Shown here: in pieces, positions 41,501 to 51,949 of the stretch
How positions within the stretch are numbered: the first letter of the stretch is position 1
Layout: each line of letters opens with the position of its first letter
Assembly (NCBI GenBank): GCA_033558025.1
Contig: JAUCEF010000002.1
Coordinates: 1,860,001-1,924,000, forward strand
Reading direction: 5' to 3'
Length of the DNA: 64,000 nt
From: Phytophthora sp. 'mugwort'
Taxonomy: Eukaryota > Oomycota > Peronosporomycetes > Peronosporales > Peronosporaceae
Program-made: the position numbers and the translations under genes
The notes under the pieces: generated by a model
Databases searched by the model: none
Told to the model about the DNA's origin: nothing
The model's input: the letters and a program-made list of their open reading frames with translations, nothing else

Positions 41501-41772
41501 TGTGGTATTGCAGATCCAGATAAGATGGAAGTTGACTGGCGGCCGGAAGATCCACGTCGCCAGCGGCAGCCATAACAGCGTCAAGGTGATTTATCCGGAC
41601 CATGCGACACGCCTGGTCTGTATATGGTTCGGATCCTGGATCCGTCCCGTGGGGTAAGGTCTAGGTACTAGATCCGATCAGTTTAGTGCTCACCAGGTTG
41701 AAGATCCGTAGCTAAAGGGAGGTAGAGTGGAGACGGGTGGCCCGGAATAGGTCAGAGATGGGATCCTGGGTT
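41501..41772 (+). repeat. 270-bp direct repeat, right copy (LTR-like)
   Basis: This is the direct copy of 39354-39624. It is followed by TTATAAG at 41771-41777, read as CTTATAA on the minus strand, a possible TATA for the minus-strand gag at 41449. Confidence 0.75.
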
Positions 41773-41989
41773 ATAAGTAGTCCGTAGGATAGGTTTGGGA
41801 TGGGATCCGAAGGTAGATAGGCCAAGGTATAAAGCAGAACGAATTTGCACTGGAAGACAGACTTGACTATAGTATAGGGGATTTCTATTGGCCCCATACA
41901 TAGACCATGTCTAAACTTTGGCGATTTTCCTGCACACGTGGCAGCCCCTGGATAGTTTGGCCAGGTCGCCTCGCCCATTGGCTTCTCCC

Positions 41990-42630
41990 CCCCCCTTCAA
42001 GATCCCGCTATTGGAGGCGGCAAGCATCGTAAAGGAACAAGAATAACTCCGATAAGGAGCAAGGACACCTCAAGAAGGACCAACTCCGGATCTCGTATTC
42101 CTATTACGAATCCACAAGGTCTACGCAAGGGCTCAAGACCAAACCAACACCGGATCTCATGCACAGGAATACCGGCGCAGACCCACCCCTCCCAAGTCCC
42201 CACAAGGACGTCCAAGGCCCACCAAGTGCGCATCTCGTGTCAACGAGAGAGCAGTATCAGCCTGCCGGCGGGTACACAAGGTGAACCACTCAGCAACAAC
42301 ACGACCGTCGGAATACCCCCTCCGTTAGTCGGTGTCTGGGCGCAGTGCGTGTAAGTTGGGATCCTACTGAAATTCAGTAGATCCACTCCACCACATATGT
42401 ATGGCCCGTTTCTTAACGAATGCCATTACGTATGTCGCGAGTGCTAACGCCCATTACTTATTGTACGCGTTTTTACGAATCGAATCCTCACCTACCGTTC
42501 TTCGTTCATCTACAGCCCACCGTTTGCGCTAGCGCCTTGGAGCAGCCAGACCGGCTGCCATTTCACATCCCATGAGAAGCGACATCATTTGAGCAAACCA
42601 TTACGGGCGGAGGCTTTCTCGCAAAAGCAG
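41990..42630. other. No recognisable gene; LTR-like flank
   Basis: The stretch 42000-42290 contains loosely repeated CCGGATCTCRT and CACAAGG words and may belong to the LTR or 5' flank of the neighbouring minus-strand gag. No gene recognised. Confidence 0.35.
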
Positions 42631-42761
42631 ATTGCGTTCTCTTACTTTTCATCTTGGTTGGGCGACAATGAATATGGCCATTTCCATCCCTAACCCCCAC
42701 CCCCACACACCAAACGCACTCAAACATTTCCGGAAAGACATGACGAGAGCAAACGCAGCAG

Positions 42762-42967
42762 TTGTCGCGGGAAAGGGACCGGCTGTACCAGGATCACGGT
42801 GCGCGCAGCAAACGGAAGAGGAGCCGCAGTTGTCGTGCGGAAGAGATCGCCTGTACTAAGAGGAAAGGCGATCCGATCAGTCGGAAGAAGTGCGGCAATC
42901 GTCCCGTGGAAGGGACCGCCTGTACCAAGAGGAGAGGCGTGCAGAGCAAGCGGAAGAAGATCAAGAA
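42762..42967 (+). repeat. Three tandem 68-69-bp units encoding 23-residue helical repeats
   Basis: Units start at 42762, 42830 and 42899. In the best frame the third reads 'SSRGRDRLYQEERRAEQAEE'. The first begins 'LSRERDRLYQ' and the second 'LSCGRDRLY' followed by a stop. Unit 1 is one base short, which shifts the frame. The units are highly charged and would form coiled coils. It is a relic of a repeat protein, perhaps a gag-like or cytoskeletal one; no family recognised. Confidence 0.75.
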
Positions 42968-44124
42968 AGAGCTCGGATTCAGCGGAAGTGTTCTCGACGT
43001 GGTCATGCACTCGGGAACCACGAGGAATTCAACAAGACCGGTGTGTCCGGCAAAAACATAGTCGACTGTCCTCGCCTCACCCTCCTGGTACCGTCGACAC
43101 CGCTCCCTTTCTGCATCGCGGTCTTCTGGCTGTGCCATAAACGATTATGTTCTTCATAACGGCGTGCGAGCTCTTGTACAGTTTGGCACTCTTCCTCTTG
43201 ACGCTTAGCTCTTCGAACGCACTGAAGCTCTGTTGGTCTTGTTTTTGTCCTCTCTTTCTGAGAAAGGCTCATATTAGCCCTTTTAATGGGTGCCTTCCCG
43301 GCTGTTCGCGCGCGTCTGGTGGCAGTGCGTTCTTCATCTGACGTATGCGTAACGCCGACTACAAATACAGATGTAGTATCGTCGCGAATGGCCCTCATGA
43401 GGCTTTAATGCTACGACGGGACGTCTTCTTGCTTCCCTTCCTGGACTTCGGTAACCCCTGAATGGTGTCTATGTTGTATATCCCCAGTTGAAGCCGCAAA
43501 TCTTAGCTGACGGGTGCGCTGTTAAGGTGCTCGCCACAACTCCAACAATTTCCACTTGCGCTCGCTGATGGAAGCGAAGCTGGACCTATTTTTTCTGCAT
43601 TTCTGATAAACAGCAGACTCTTCACCATCAGGCGGCTGACGAGCCACATCAATTTCCTCGACGATTGCATAGTTGTGATTCCGTTGTGCCATATTTAGTA
43701 CTGAACCCACACCAAAACAGCACAGGTTTAGCCACATAAAATAGCGTTAGACGGCGGAAAGATCTACGAAGGAAACCCAGTGTCAAGCAACTGCCATCTA
43801 CGATCATTCATGGGCGCATGAACAACAGATCCGGTATTGCTAATAGGCATCCGCCTTCCTTCGTACACTGCGGACAGCGCAATAAACACATCAGGTATTC
43901 CTAGCTATTCATTTCCACCATCCTCTATTTTTTATCGCAGGCAATGCGGTAAACTGATCCGGCTTCTTTATTAGCCAACTGCGTTTATATAAATATTTTT
44001 TCGTTTTCTTATTGTGATATTTGCAGTATGTCAGTATTGACGACGGGTTTGATTTTTTTTGACACCTTATTAAGTATCATCTCGTAATAGGACAGGGTAC
44101 CGTATACCGGCTAAATATTTAGGT
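42968..44124. other. No recognisable gene
   Basis: A minus-strand open frame (43003-43398) is charged and helical in part ('AKRQEEECQTVQELARRYEE') but matches no known family. It could be another piece of the same decayed repeat protein in inverted orientation. The rest is AT-rich without features. Confidence 0.35.
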
Positions 44125-44400
44125 TTAAAGAAAGTCTAGTGACAGAGTCGACTTATGAAACGTTGGTACAGTTGTGGGAACTAATCCCAGGATGTCACTC
44201 ATAAAACCTTGTTTTGGAATGCCTATTCTATTTGACAATGCGGTTATCGGAGGCTCTCCCCCGGTCGGTCTTTCAGGCCTCCGTCTTCGTATTATCAACG
44301 GCGGTGCAAGTGCGGTACCGTTTACCGATAAAGCAAACCGCCTGTACCGGTTACGGAGAGCAACGTAAGGCTCCTTACACCCAATGGGATGGTCACATCG
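44125..44400 (-). pseudogene. Possible DDE_1 (pogo-like) transposase fragment
   Basis: 'RFALSVNGTALAPPLIIRRR' followed by 'PPITALSNRIGIPKQGFMSD' resembles the DDE_1 stretch in which a conserved 'ADG..LPPLII.KG' precedes 'S..GW....'. The Gly-Trp is not kept. The match is loose and rests on one region, so the call is tentative. The open frame extends to 44643 without further motifs. Confidence 0.3.
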
Positions 44401-44649
44401 TGCCCGGCCACGAACACAGGGAGCATGCGATGTCGCCGTTATGTGCGGTGGGTCCCAAACACCTAGCGGGTGACCGATGACTGGGTCCGGGAAGATGCAG
44501 ACGGCTCGGCAAACCCGGTTTTTTCGCCGTTTTGTGCTGCCCATGGTCGCGGATTGGTATGAGACTTCCCATGGAGCTGGGGGGGGGGGACATGTACGCC
44601 TCAGCATCGAGCTCCGAGAGGCACGAGGAGGGGTGGCAAGCATAGGTTG

Positions 44650-45029
44650 ATTGTATTAAACAAATATATTTATTATTAATAACACATACTCTGTATCGCC
44701 ATGGCGCCGAGTGCCTCCGCGCGTCCGCCGTACCTTCGGTCGCCTGCCGTGTCACCCACGCGCTTTGAATGAATGAGAAAAAAAATTTCAAATTATTAGA
44801 CCAATCAGCGCATACCAAAGATTGGCACCGCCTCCACTTTGCTCGGCAACATGTAATGATCTGCACGTGCAAGAGCATAACAACACGCCATAAGCAGTAG
44901 AGTCCGCGCACAGAGAGCCCGAGTCCCCGCCTTAATACTTACCGCGGTTGCGCAAGTGCCATCCCCTGCAAGCCACAGCCAACCACGTACGACGCACCAC
45001 TAGGGCGCCCTCGGATAGACGGATAGCAT
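44650..45029. other. No recognisable gene
   Basis: AT-rich start (ATATATTTATTATTAATAA), then GC-rich sequence; no gene recognised. It borders the left arm of the inverted repeat. Confidence 0.35.
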
Positions 45030-45084
45030 AAGAGCCCGGCTTCATCGATACGAGTGGACCGATGCCCCCCACGGGTAGTCATTC

Positions 45085-46180
45085 AAGCAACGAAGATGTC
45101 AAGTTTGTCATCCTACAGGAGGCGAACGATGCGCCGTACAGCGGTCACCTGGGCCGCGAGAAGATCATCCAATCGCTCTCTCAGTAGCCACGGTGGACCC
45201 ACATGTACAAGCGGGTCGCATAGTACGTGAAGACATGTGAAACATGTCAGCGGGTGAAACCCGCCGGGCACGCCTCGGTTCATTTGCAGAGCCTGCCCGT
45301 CCCAATAGACTGCTGGAAGTCGATGCGTCTGGACTTCATCTTCGGACTTTCAGTGGCCGGCCACGAAGATGATGAAAAAAAAACCCGGCATCTTAGTGCT
45401 CGTGTGCCGTCTGAGCAAGGTGGTGTAACTTGCTCCGGCCAAAGAAGCAGTGACCGGGGAACAGGCTGCGAAGCTGGCGTTTCCGCCATCATGGTCTGCC
45501 GGAGACAATTGTCTCGGATATCGTGACCCGCGGTTTACCACTGCGTTCGAAACTGTTCCAACTGCTTGGAACAAGGCTGCGCATGTCTACTGCCGATCAT
45601 CCTCAGACGGATGGGCAGACGGAGCGTGCCAACCGAGTGCTTGAGGACACTCTACGCAGTGTCTGTGCGGAGTCTCCTCGCTCTTGGGCAGAACGCCTGC
45701 CATTAGTTGAGGTTGCACTCAGCATGCGGTTAACGCATCGACCGGGTATACCCCCATTCTACCTGAATGGCTTACGCCAGCCACGGGTGCCACTTTATGA
45801 GGCAGCATCCCATCTTCTGTTCTAAGCGAGGGGAGGCTCGGAAAGCGCTTTCCTCCCAGGTCTCGGATATGAGACCGGTTTCCTTGTGGAAACAAGTGGT
45901 GGCTTTTATAGACACCAAGCGGAACGTAATCAGCCGTGTCCGTGATGCCATGGCAGCGACACCGGACAAACAAAAGGAGTACTCAGACAAACAAGGAAGA
46001 AGAAACTTAAACGCGATTAAAGTGGGTGAATTAGCCCTACTAGACACTAGGAACTTGCCACTCGCCACGGTAAGTTCCGTTGGGAGCAACAAGCTGAAAA
46101 ACCGCTTCATTGGACCCTTCGCGGCCCTGACCAGGCATGGTGCGGCTATACCATTGACCTGCCTAAGTCGATGACGACCC
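45085..46180 (+). pseudogene. Gypsy integrase and C-terminal pol fragment (left arm)
   Basis: The zinc-binding part reads 'NDAPYSGHLGREKIIQSLSQ' near 45127-45185, then a TAG, and then 'KTCETCQRVKPAGHASVHLQ' near 45230. The core begins with 'CWKSMRLDFIFGL' (first Asp). After frame changes come 'DPRFTTAF' (second Asp block) and 'TADHPQTDGQTERANRVLED' near 45590 with the catalytic Glu. The end region 'KVGELALLDTRNLPL' and 'KNRFIGPFAAL' runs to about 46130. Then 'MTTHPTFYMGRLKR' starts at 46171, where the pol is fused to the antisense gag. Not functional. Confidence 0.85.
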
Positions 46181-46223
46181 ACCCGACGTTTTACATGGGG
46201 CGTTTGAAGCGGTGCCGTACTCC

Positions 46224-48179
46224 TCAGTGCTTACAGGCCCCAGCTCTTAAAAGCGAGGCTGCGACTCTTCTCTCTGAGCGCGCCCAGAGCCAGAAGCCCA
46301 GGTCCCTTGCGGGGCCGCGGAAGGGACTCCATACGAAAGAAACCCGGCTGCATACGCCGAGTATGAACCATAATGATACGGCTGGGAGTACGCAGGAGGC
46401 GCTCCCGCCTGGAACACCGGCCACAGGAGGTCCCGAACCGAGAAACAACTTCCGTTGAACTCGGTCCATAGACATCCAAAGGCCATCCAGACGTTGGAAG
46501 GCCTCGTCCACGTCATTCGTACGGTGGTCGACCCTACCTCCAAGGGCCAACAAGTCGTCCGCCAGACGATTCACGTCGTCGCGAATCGGCTCAAGGATCC
46601 CAGCGCTTCCGGCCTGGGTGCCGGCAGCCCCGCCCTCACCAAGTCCAAGCGCCATCTCAAGCGCAAGGACTCGATGACGAAGAGTGCCGTCTTCAACGAC
46701 CCGATGTGGAGCCGAAGGCGGCACGCCAGGCCCTGAGCCGGGCCGGAAGGGCGGTGCCTCATACTCGTACTCGTTCGATCCCCTCCTCGGCCGTGATAGG
46801 GAGAGACCCACTACCACGTGGAGCGTGCTCCAGGAGCGGCGCGTTCACGGGAAGCGCCAGCTCCGCGTGAAGTGTAGGGCGTACTCGGAAGCAGAGTGCT
46901 CCTTAGTTCGGGCTTTCTTGCCCGCACGGGGTGTGGTTGTAGATCCAAGACCATACCCGCGCTCATCATGAGCGCTAGAAGAGGAAGTCTTCTGCAGTTC
47001 TCTAAGAGCTGCCGTTTGCCTACCGCATGAGCAAACTCAATACGCAGATCTTGGAGGTCAAGGGATGGCCCCAGCGCGAGATCCTGCCAGAGAACATTGA
47101 GTTGCCCGTTTGAGCAGCGGCTAGCTGCCCACCCCCAGAAGACGGCCCCAGCCTCTTGGAAAGAGTCACAGTGTGGGGCATAACGGCTGGGTAGCCCCAA
47201 GTCACACACAGGTCGAAGTCCCGACCGGAGCTCTGGCTTCTTTCGCCGGCTCGTGAACTCCTTCAGTGGGGTGTTGCCAGGAGCACGCACCGAGCGATGC
47301 TCACGTTCTGGAAGATGGGCTGTTTGGCCACCAGGTGTCGCTCATAAGCGCCCCGAGAAGAACGCCCGCCATGAAGCACGCGAGGCGGCTGGAGCTGACC
47401 CATGTAGGCGTCGACTCTGTGGGACTCCTCAGGAGGGAAGTACTCGGGAGCGGGTACTTCCCTTAAGGCGGTCCCCCACGAGCAGGTGAAGAGCACTTCA
47501 CAGGCGACCGGGTCACCGGGGCCCGCACTCTCTTATGACGAGCAGCCTGGTATTCCGACTGCTGCCCGTCGAGATCGTTGGAGATCTCTCAGCCGATTTG
47601 GTCCTCTTCCTCCTCGTCGGAAGAATAACTAAAGAGGCCCTTGTTCGTGAGCATGATGGCCCCATACCCTTCACGGATTGGAAACCTGGAAGCATCCCGC
47701 CGTCTACGGCTGACTTCCGAGGCTGCTGCAGCCTTAGCAGCCTTGACGCGGGCAGTTGCCTCAGCGAGCGTCAAGTGCTTGGCCGGAGAACGAGGTTTCT
47801 CTTCGTCCTCCTTGCGTGAGCCTGGACTCCCTGGCGCTCGGGCGTCTTCGGCGCGTTGCCATCGTCGCCGTTATGGCTAGACAGAGGGGTAGGGACCCAA
47901 GCGAGTCCGACTGACTCGGGTCGCCGTCAAACCTCTTGATGAGCGGGATCTCGTTATCGCCCCAGGACATGGGAGACTTGTCCGAGTCCTCCTCATAGTC
48001 CACGCTCAGGGTACTCCACAGGCGGTTCAGGTCTTTTGGTGGTCACCTTGAATGCCACCTTGGTGGATCCATTAGCGGCAGAGCCTTTGCCAGACCGCTT
48101 AGAGCTCTTAGCCTGCTGCTTGGAAACAACAGGCTTGGCAGGCACCTTCGCACTGCTGCCAGACCGAGTCTTGGTCATG
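46224..48179 (-). pseudogene. Gypsy gag region, frameshifted (left arm)
   Basis: Read from 48179 downward: 'MTKTRSGSSAKVPAKPVV' (basic Ser/Lys N-terminus), 'VEYPERGL' stop, 'DYEEDSDKSPMSWGDNEIPL', 'LAEATARVKAAKAAAASEVS' and 'EEEEDQIG' stop. Then come 'RVDAYMGQLQPPRVLHGGRS', 'YERHLVAKQPIFQNVSIARC', 'RVVEDGTLRHRVLALEMALG' and 'RNDVDEAF'-type helical sequence near 46520. The organisation is that of an oomycete Gypsy gag without a visible zinc knuckle. Stops and shifts separate the parts. The same breaks occur in the right-arm copy. Confidence 0.65.
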
Positions 48180-48329
48180 CCTGAGGCTGACGTGAAGCCG
48201 AGAAGAAAAAGAGCACGTGGGAGTGCTCGGGCACAAAAGGAAATGAGCTGGCTGCGAAAACCAACCGTAGCGAAGTCGATGTAATTCGACTTGGAGAGTG
48301 AAAGGTGGCGGCTTCCTTTCACTCGTCCT

Positions 48330-48727
48330 GGATGGTCGGTAAACCGAACCTAAGTGGGGGGGGGGGGGGGGGTGACGGGGTTACATGAAGAGTGCCAAGT
48401 CACTCTTCAGAGCAGGTGTACCCTAGTACCTAAGTGATGTCGCCAAACATCACTATGACGTCAATGGTAATGACGTCATGGATAGATACCGCAGATATGG
48501 TACAAGACCTCAGAGCCACGCAATGGGATAACATCTAGGGTACTTTATAGGTGACTAATAGTTCGTATGTAGACGCATTAAAAGGGGTCACCTATACACA
48601 TATTAAATCTTATATCTACCTAATTTGGTAACAGTCCCACAGGTCAGGGACTAGTGGACTGCCGTTCACTGGGAGTTGGTAAACTCTCCGGAAGTCATAT
48701 TTCCTGTGCGCAAGGTGTTGTGTGCCA
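48330..48727 (-). repeat. LTR-like region with two CRE palindromes (left arm)
   Basis: This part lies 5' of the antisense gag and carries two perfect TGACGTCA palindromes (48456-48463 and 48471-48478). A TATA-like TTTATAGG lies near 48543-48550 and the G homopolymer at 48356-48372. Its outer boundary near 48727 is where similarity between the arms stops. I infer an LTR, but the exact TG...CA ends were not settled. Confidence 0.55.
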
Positions 48728-49149
48728 CGCCACACGGACAGAGTCCTCACTGGACAAGACAGAGCATAAAATGCTGGGACCGCTGGTTCAAACTCTCCAT
48801 AAACGAAATCACCTAACCCTTGCTAAGTCCGAACGCGTGCCGTCACCTGAACCAGGGTCTCAGCGCTGCGAGAAGCTGTAAACTTTTTGTTTTGCTTAAT
48901 TAGTTTTTAATAAACTAGCAGTACACAAAAAGAATGCATAAATTTAGGTCTGCTTGGACCCACGTCAATTTTGAAACGCAACATGAACCTGATGTACTAG
49001 CAGCGTCTCGCTACTGGCATATCTTTCTATCGGTGCGCACGCAATACAAGCAAACACCACCGTGTGTTCGCTTTGGGTAGAATGTCGCCACCTTCTCATC
49101 GGTAGCTACAGCAAGGTGCTCATTGAGTCCTGCTCAATATAGAGCGGAC
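48728..49149. other. Left part of the inverted-repeat spacer, no gene
   Basis: No recognisable gene. It separates the left arm from the 3' half of the interrupted pectate lyase gene. Confidence 0.4.
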
Positions 49150-49658
49150 CTACATCAAAGTTCTGGTTGGTCGTAGTGAACCGTTTTGCTGCGTCCGCTT
49201 AAAATAAGAAGCCACCTTCTTCCAGTTGGTCAATGCGGCCGACTCGCAGTTACCCGCTAGAACACCGCTCTTTGCCACCATATTCTTGACACAGCTGCTA
49301 CCGAGTATTGACTTGCACTTCGTATGCGTCGAAATGGACGGCACAATTACGGCACCTACCGTATCGGGGGCGTTCTTATTGGGGGTGGCCGTGGGCTCAA
49401 AAGTAGTTACCCTTCAGAAGGACATTACCATTATCGACGACGGAGAAGCCGGAGTTGCTGTACCAGTAGTTGTTGGCGGCGTGGATGATGGAGCTACCAC
49501 CGGCCTTGGGTGAGCGACCCGACATGTTGTGCACATAGTTGTTGACGAGGGTGACATGCGTCTGAGTGCCAAGGAAGAGGAAGGTCCAATAGTGGTTGCC
49601 GTCACAGGTGGCTGAGTGCTGAGTCTGTCCGTCGAACTCGGAGTTGCTGATGGTCATG
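49150..49658 (-). pseudogene. Pectate lyase (PL1) 3' half, cut off by the Gypsy element
   Basis: On the minus strand from 49658 the reading begins 'MTISNSEFDGQTQHSATCDG' and continues with 'NHYWTFLFLG', 'VHNMSGRSPKAGG' (likely catalytic Arg) and 'HAANNYWYSNSGFSV'. After 'GNYF' one extra T near 49400 causes a stop. In the next frame the C-terminal part continues ('NKNAPDTVGAV', 'VKNMVAKSGVLAGN') to a stop at 49150. The piece starts exactly at the residue where the 5' half at 55195 ends. The product would have been a secreted single-domain pectate lyase related to the gene at 26298. Confidence 0.88.
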
Positions 49659-50069
49659 TGTCAGGCCGAGCACGACGTGCCGGTAAGCACACCTAGGCCA
49701 TTACCCTCACGGGCGTGCTGACCGAGCACGCCGGCGGCCTATGTAGCAAGCCACCATGCGCGAGCTGCCTTGAACAGCCAGGACGCGCATGGCAGACAGC
49801 CGCCGAAGGTACGTACTTGATGCTTATCTGCACAGAACAAATTTAGGAAAAAGAAAACGTTATTACATTTAGGTTAAGTATACAGAAGAGAAAAAGAAGC
49901 TTACCCGTAAGGGAGCGCATGGAGAGCACGAGTTGCTTCCATGAGCGCATGCATGTCGTAGCTAGCAAAAGAAAAACAAAATATAATCATTCCAAAACGT
50001 GCGTCGTTCCTCACAAGGCCAAGCCTACCTGCTTCCTCCGCCACACTGCAAGTGCATAGCCGCCCCAAT
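49659..50069 (+). repeat. 5' LTR of the Gypsy element
   Basis: It matches the 3' LTR (54971-55194) in GGCCTATGTAGCAAGCCACC, AGCACGAGTTGCTTCCA and GTGCGTCGTTCC blocks but is almost 190 bp longer. It contains two extra segments, about 55 bp after CCGAGCACG and about 130 bp around 49790-49920. Its last bases before the primer-binding site read GCCCCAATA, where the 3' LTR has GCCCCGGCA. Confidence 0.8.
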
Positions 50070-50759
50070 ATCTGGTAACAGGGGGGAATCCGCGGCTATC
50101 GCTATCGTCCCAAAAGTGCTGTGGCCGTAAGTGGTTGTTCCTTGATTGGACACCCAGCTGCACAGTGAGTGCGGTCATAACTATAATGTCAGGTTCTGGC
50201 CAGCGTACGCTGATGGTGCAAATTTGACCGGAAGGCTGTTGGTAGTGCCTGAGGGTACTCTGCCCCAGTTATTTGCATTTGGCTATAATTGGAATTGCTA
50301 ATATTGAACCTGCCCCTTTTGTGAACCAAGTCCCTATTTAGTAGGCGTAATTCTTGTCTGGCCGGTAAGTCGGGTGGATCTTGGCAACTTTTGCCCAGAA
50401 CTCTTTAACAATCTCGTTGTTCTGGCTCACTTGGGCTAGGTTATGGCTGGAGCAAAACCGTCTATTGTCCATCAGAAGGACAAGGAGGTTTCGTTACTAG
50501 GCGAGTCCTTGCGTCGATCAGTCGTGGACGAAGAACCTCCGTACTCCAAGTGGAGCGACTCGACGCGTAAACACGCTAAGCGTGTTCGCCAAGCACTCGA
50601 AGATGGATCGACCTTGCCGAAAACATCCAAGAAGACCAGAACCGACAAAAACTAGTCGTTCGGAACCTTACAAGGAGCATATCTATTCCTTATAGCAAGT
50701 TCCCCTTTATCTCCATCTTCAAGGTTTTCGAAAAGTAATCAAGCCGAAAGTATTAAGTA

Positions 50760-51866
50760 TGGCGGATCCTGCACATCTTATGCAGCGTATGATCGCTTCG
50801 ATCCAGAAGCAACCGAGCTCATTGCGACTCTCAAACACATAAAACAGGTCTCTGAGCTCAAACTGGTAGGTGTAAACTGCCTACGTACAGCGGTATCATG
50901 AAACGAGTCATTTTGCTTTATACAAACAGCAGATTGACCAGTCCTTTCAAGCTAAGAGTATCGCATACAAGGAGGCAGCCCTGAAGAAAAGGATGTTGGC
51001 CGTGATTGCCGGAACTCGGAAGCATGGTGCTGCACACTGGTACATAGCTGAAATGGACACTTTTGCGAGTATCGACGACTTCTTTATGAAGTTGGAAGCC
51101 GCGTTTGTACGCAAGGACCTACAGGAGCGTATGCGAGAGCAGATGAACGACTTAAAAGAGCGCAGTTGCAAAGACTTGCCTATGTCAGCAGTTTCGCGAT
51201 TTAGTGACGCAAGTCACTGAGATGGAGGAACTGGACAAAATCAGTTACTTTTTGCGTGGATTATCGTCCAGTGTACGTGAAGAGGTTCAATACCGACGCT
51301 GCGAGACATTTGCGAAAGCTGTAACAACAGCGTTAGACTATGATCGATCTCATCCGCAGCATGGACGTTTGGATGGAAACAAAGAGTGTCGTAAGTTCGT
51401 AAGTACCGAGCGTACGAACGAAAACACGAACGATGGTGATGCAGCGGAGCCAATGGAAATTGATAGCGTGCATGTGCCATCGCGAGATGAGTGCATACGC
51501 CGTGACCTGTGTTTCATTTGTGGAAGCGCTGCTCATAGGGCTAACCAATGTCCTATTCGATCGCAGCAGAAGGCCAGAGGACATCCATCAAGTTATAATC
51601 ACTCGAATCAGCGACGTGGTCACGGGCGGGCAAGGATGAACATGGCAAATCAAAATGACAACAACCCTGATGACACCACGGAATGGGCTGTCATGGAGCA
51701 CTTGACGATGAGTGTAGCGAACATCCAAGAGCAATTGGTGACGCACGGAAGGATCATACAGTCCATAAGTACTGAAGCTGAAGAAACTACACCTGCCATG
51801 ACGGAAGAAACAGGTATGCGCGAATCGCTACCAGTGGAAGTACCTGATATGTGCGAATCACATTAA
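50760..51866 (+). pseudogene. Gypsy gag with zinc knuckle, frameshifted
   Basis: It starts 'MADPAHLMQRMIASIQKQPS' at 50760, then breaks. From 50993 'MLAVIAGTRKHGAAHWYIAE' and 'DDFFMKLEAAFVRKDLQERM' are capsid-like. At about 51190 the frame moves to that of 51204 ('VTEMEELDKISYFLRGLSSS', 'LDYDRSHPQHG'). A CCHC knuckle 'CFICGSAAHRANQC' lies near 51510-51555. The end at 51866 is a stop. A small upstream open frame (50443-50655) has a basic Lys-rich end and may be part of the leader or an older gag start. Confidence 0.8.
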
Positions 51867-51949
51867 GAGGAGCAGTTGGTATTGCATGGATCGCAACCAA
51901 CAAGTACGTCAGATAACCGAAAGGTTAATGCAGCGCAGCTTAGTACAAG

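Larger units (their letters stand above)
45030..48727. repeat. Left arm of the large inverted repeat
   Basis: Position p in this arm pairs with 106612 minus p on the other strand (106618 minus p beyond the G run). From about 45150 to 48720 the two arms differ by only a few single bases plus the length of one homopolymer (17 G here at 48356-48372, 11 C in the right arm at 58246-58256). Homology in 45030-45150 is weaker with small gaps. It ends near 48727, where GTGTGCC is the last shared word. The arm contains an integrase fragment (plus) and a gag region with LTR-like sequence (minus). Confidence 0.9.

Noticed and set aside
43003..43398. Charged minus-strand open frame of 131 codons
   Set aside because: Partly helical, but with no recognisable family and next to a decayed repeat gene. 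Not strong enough for a gene call.
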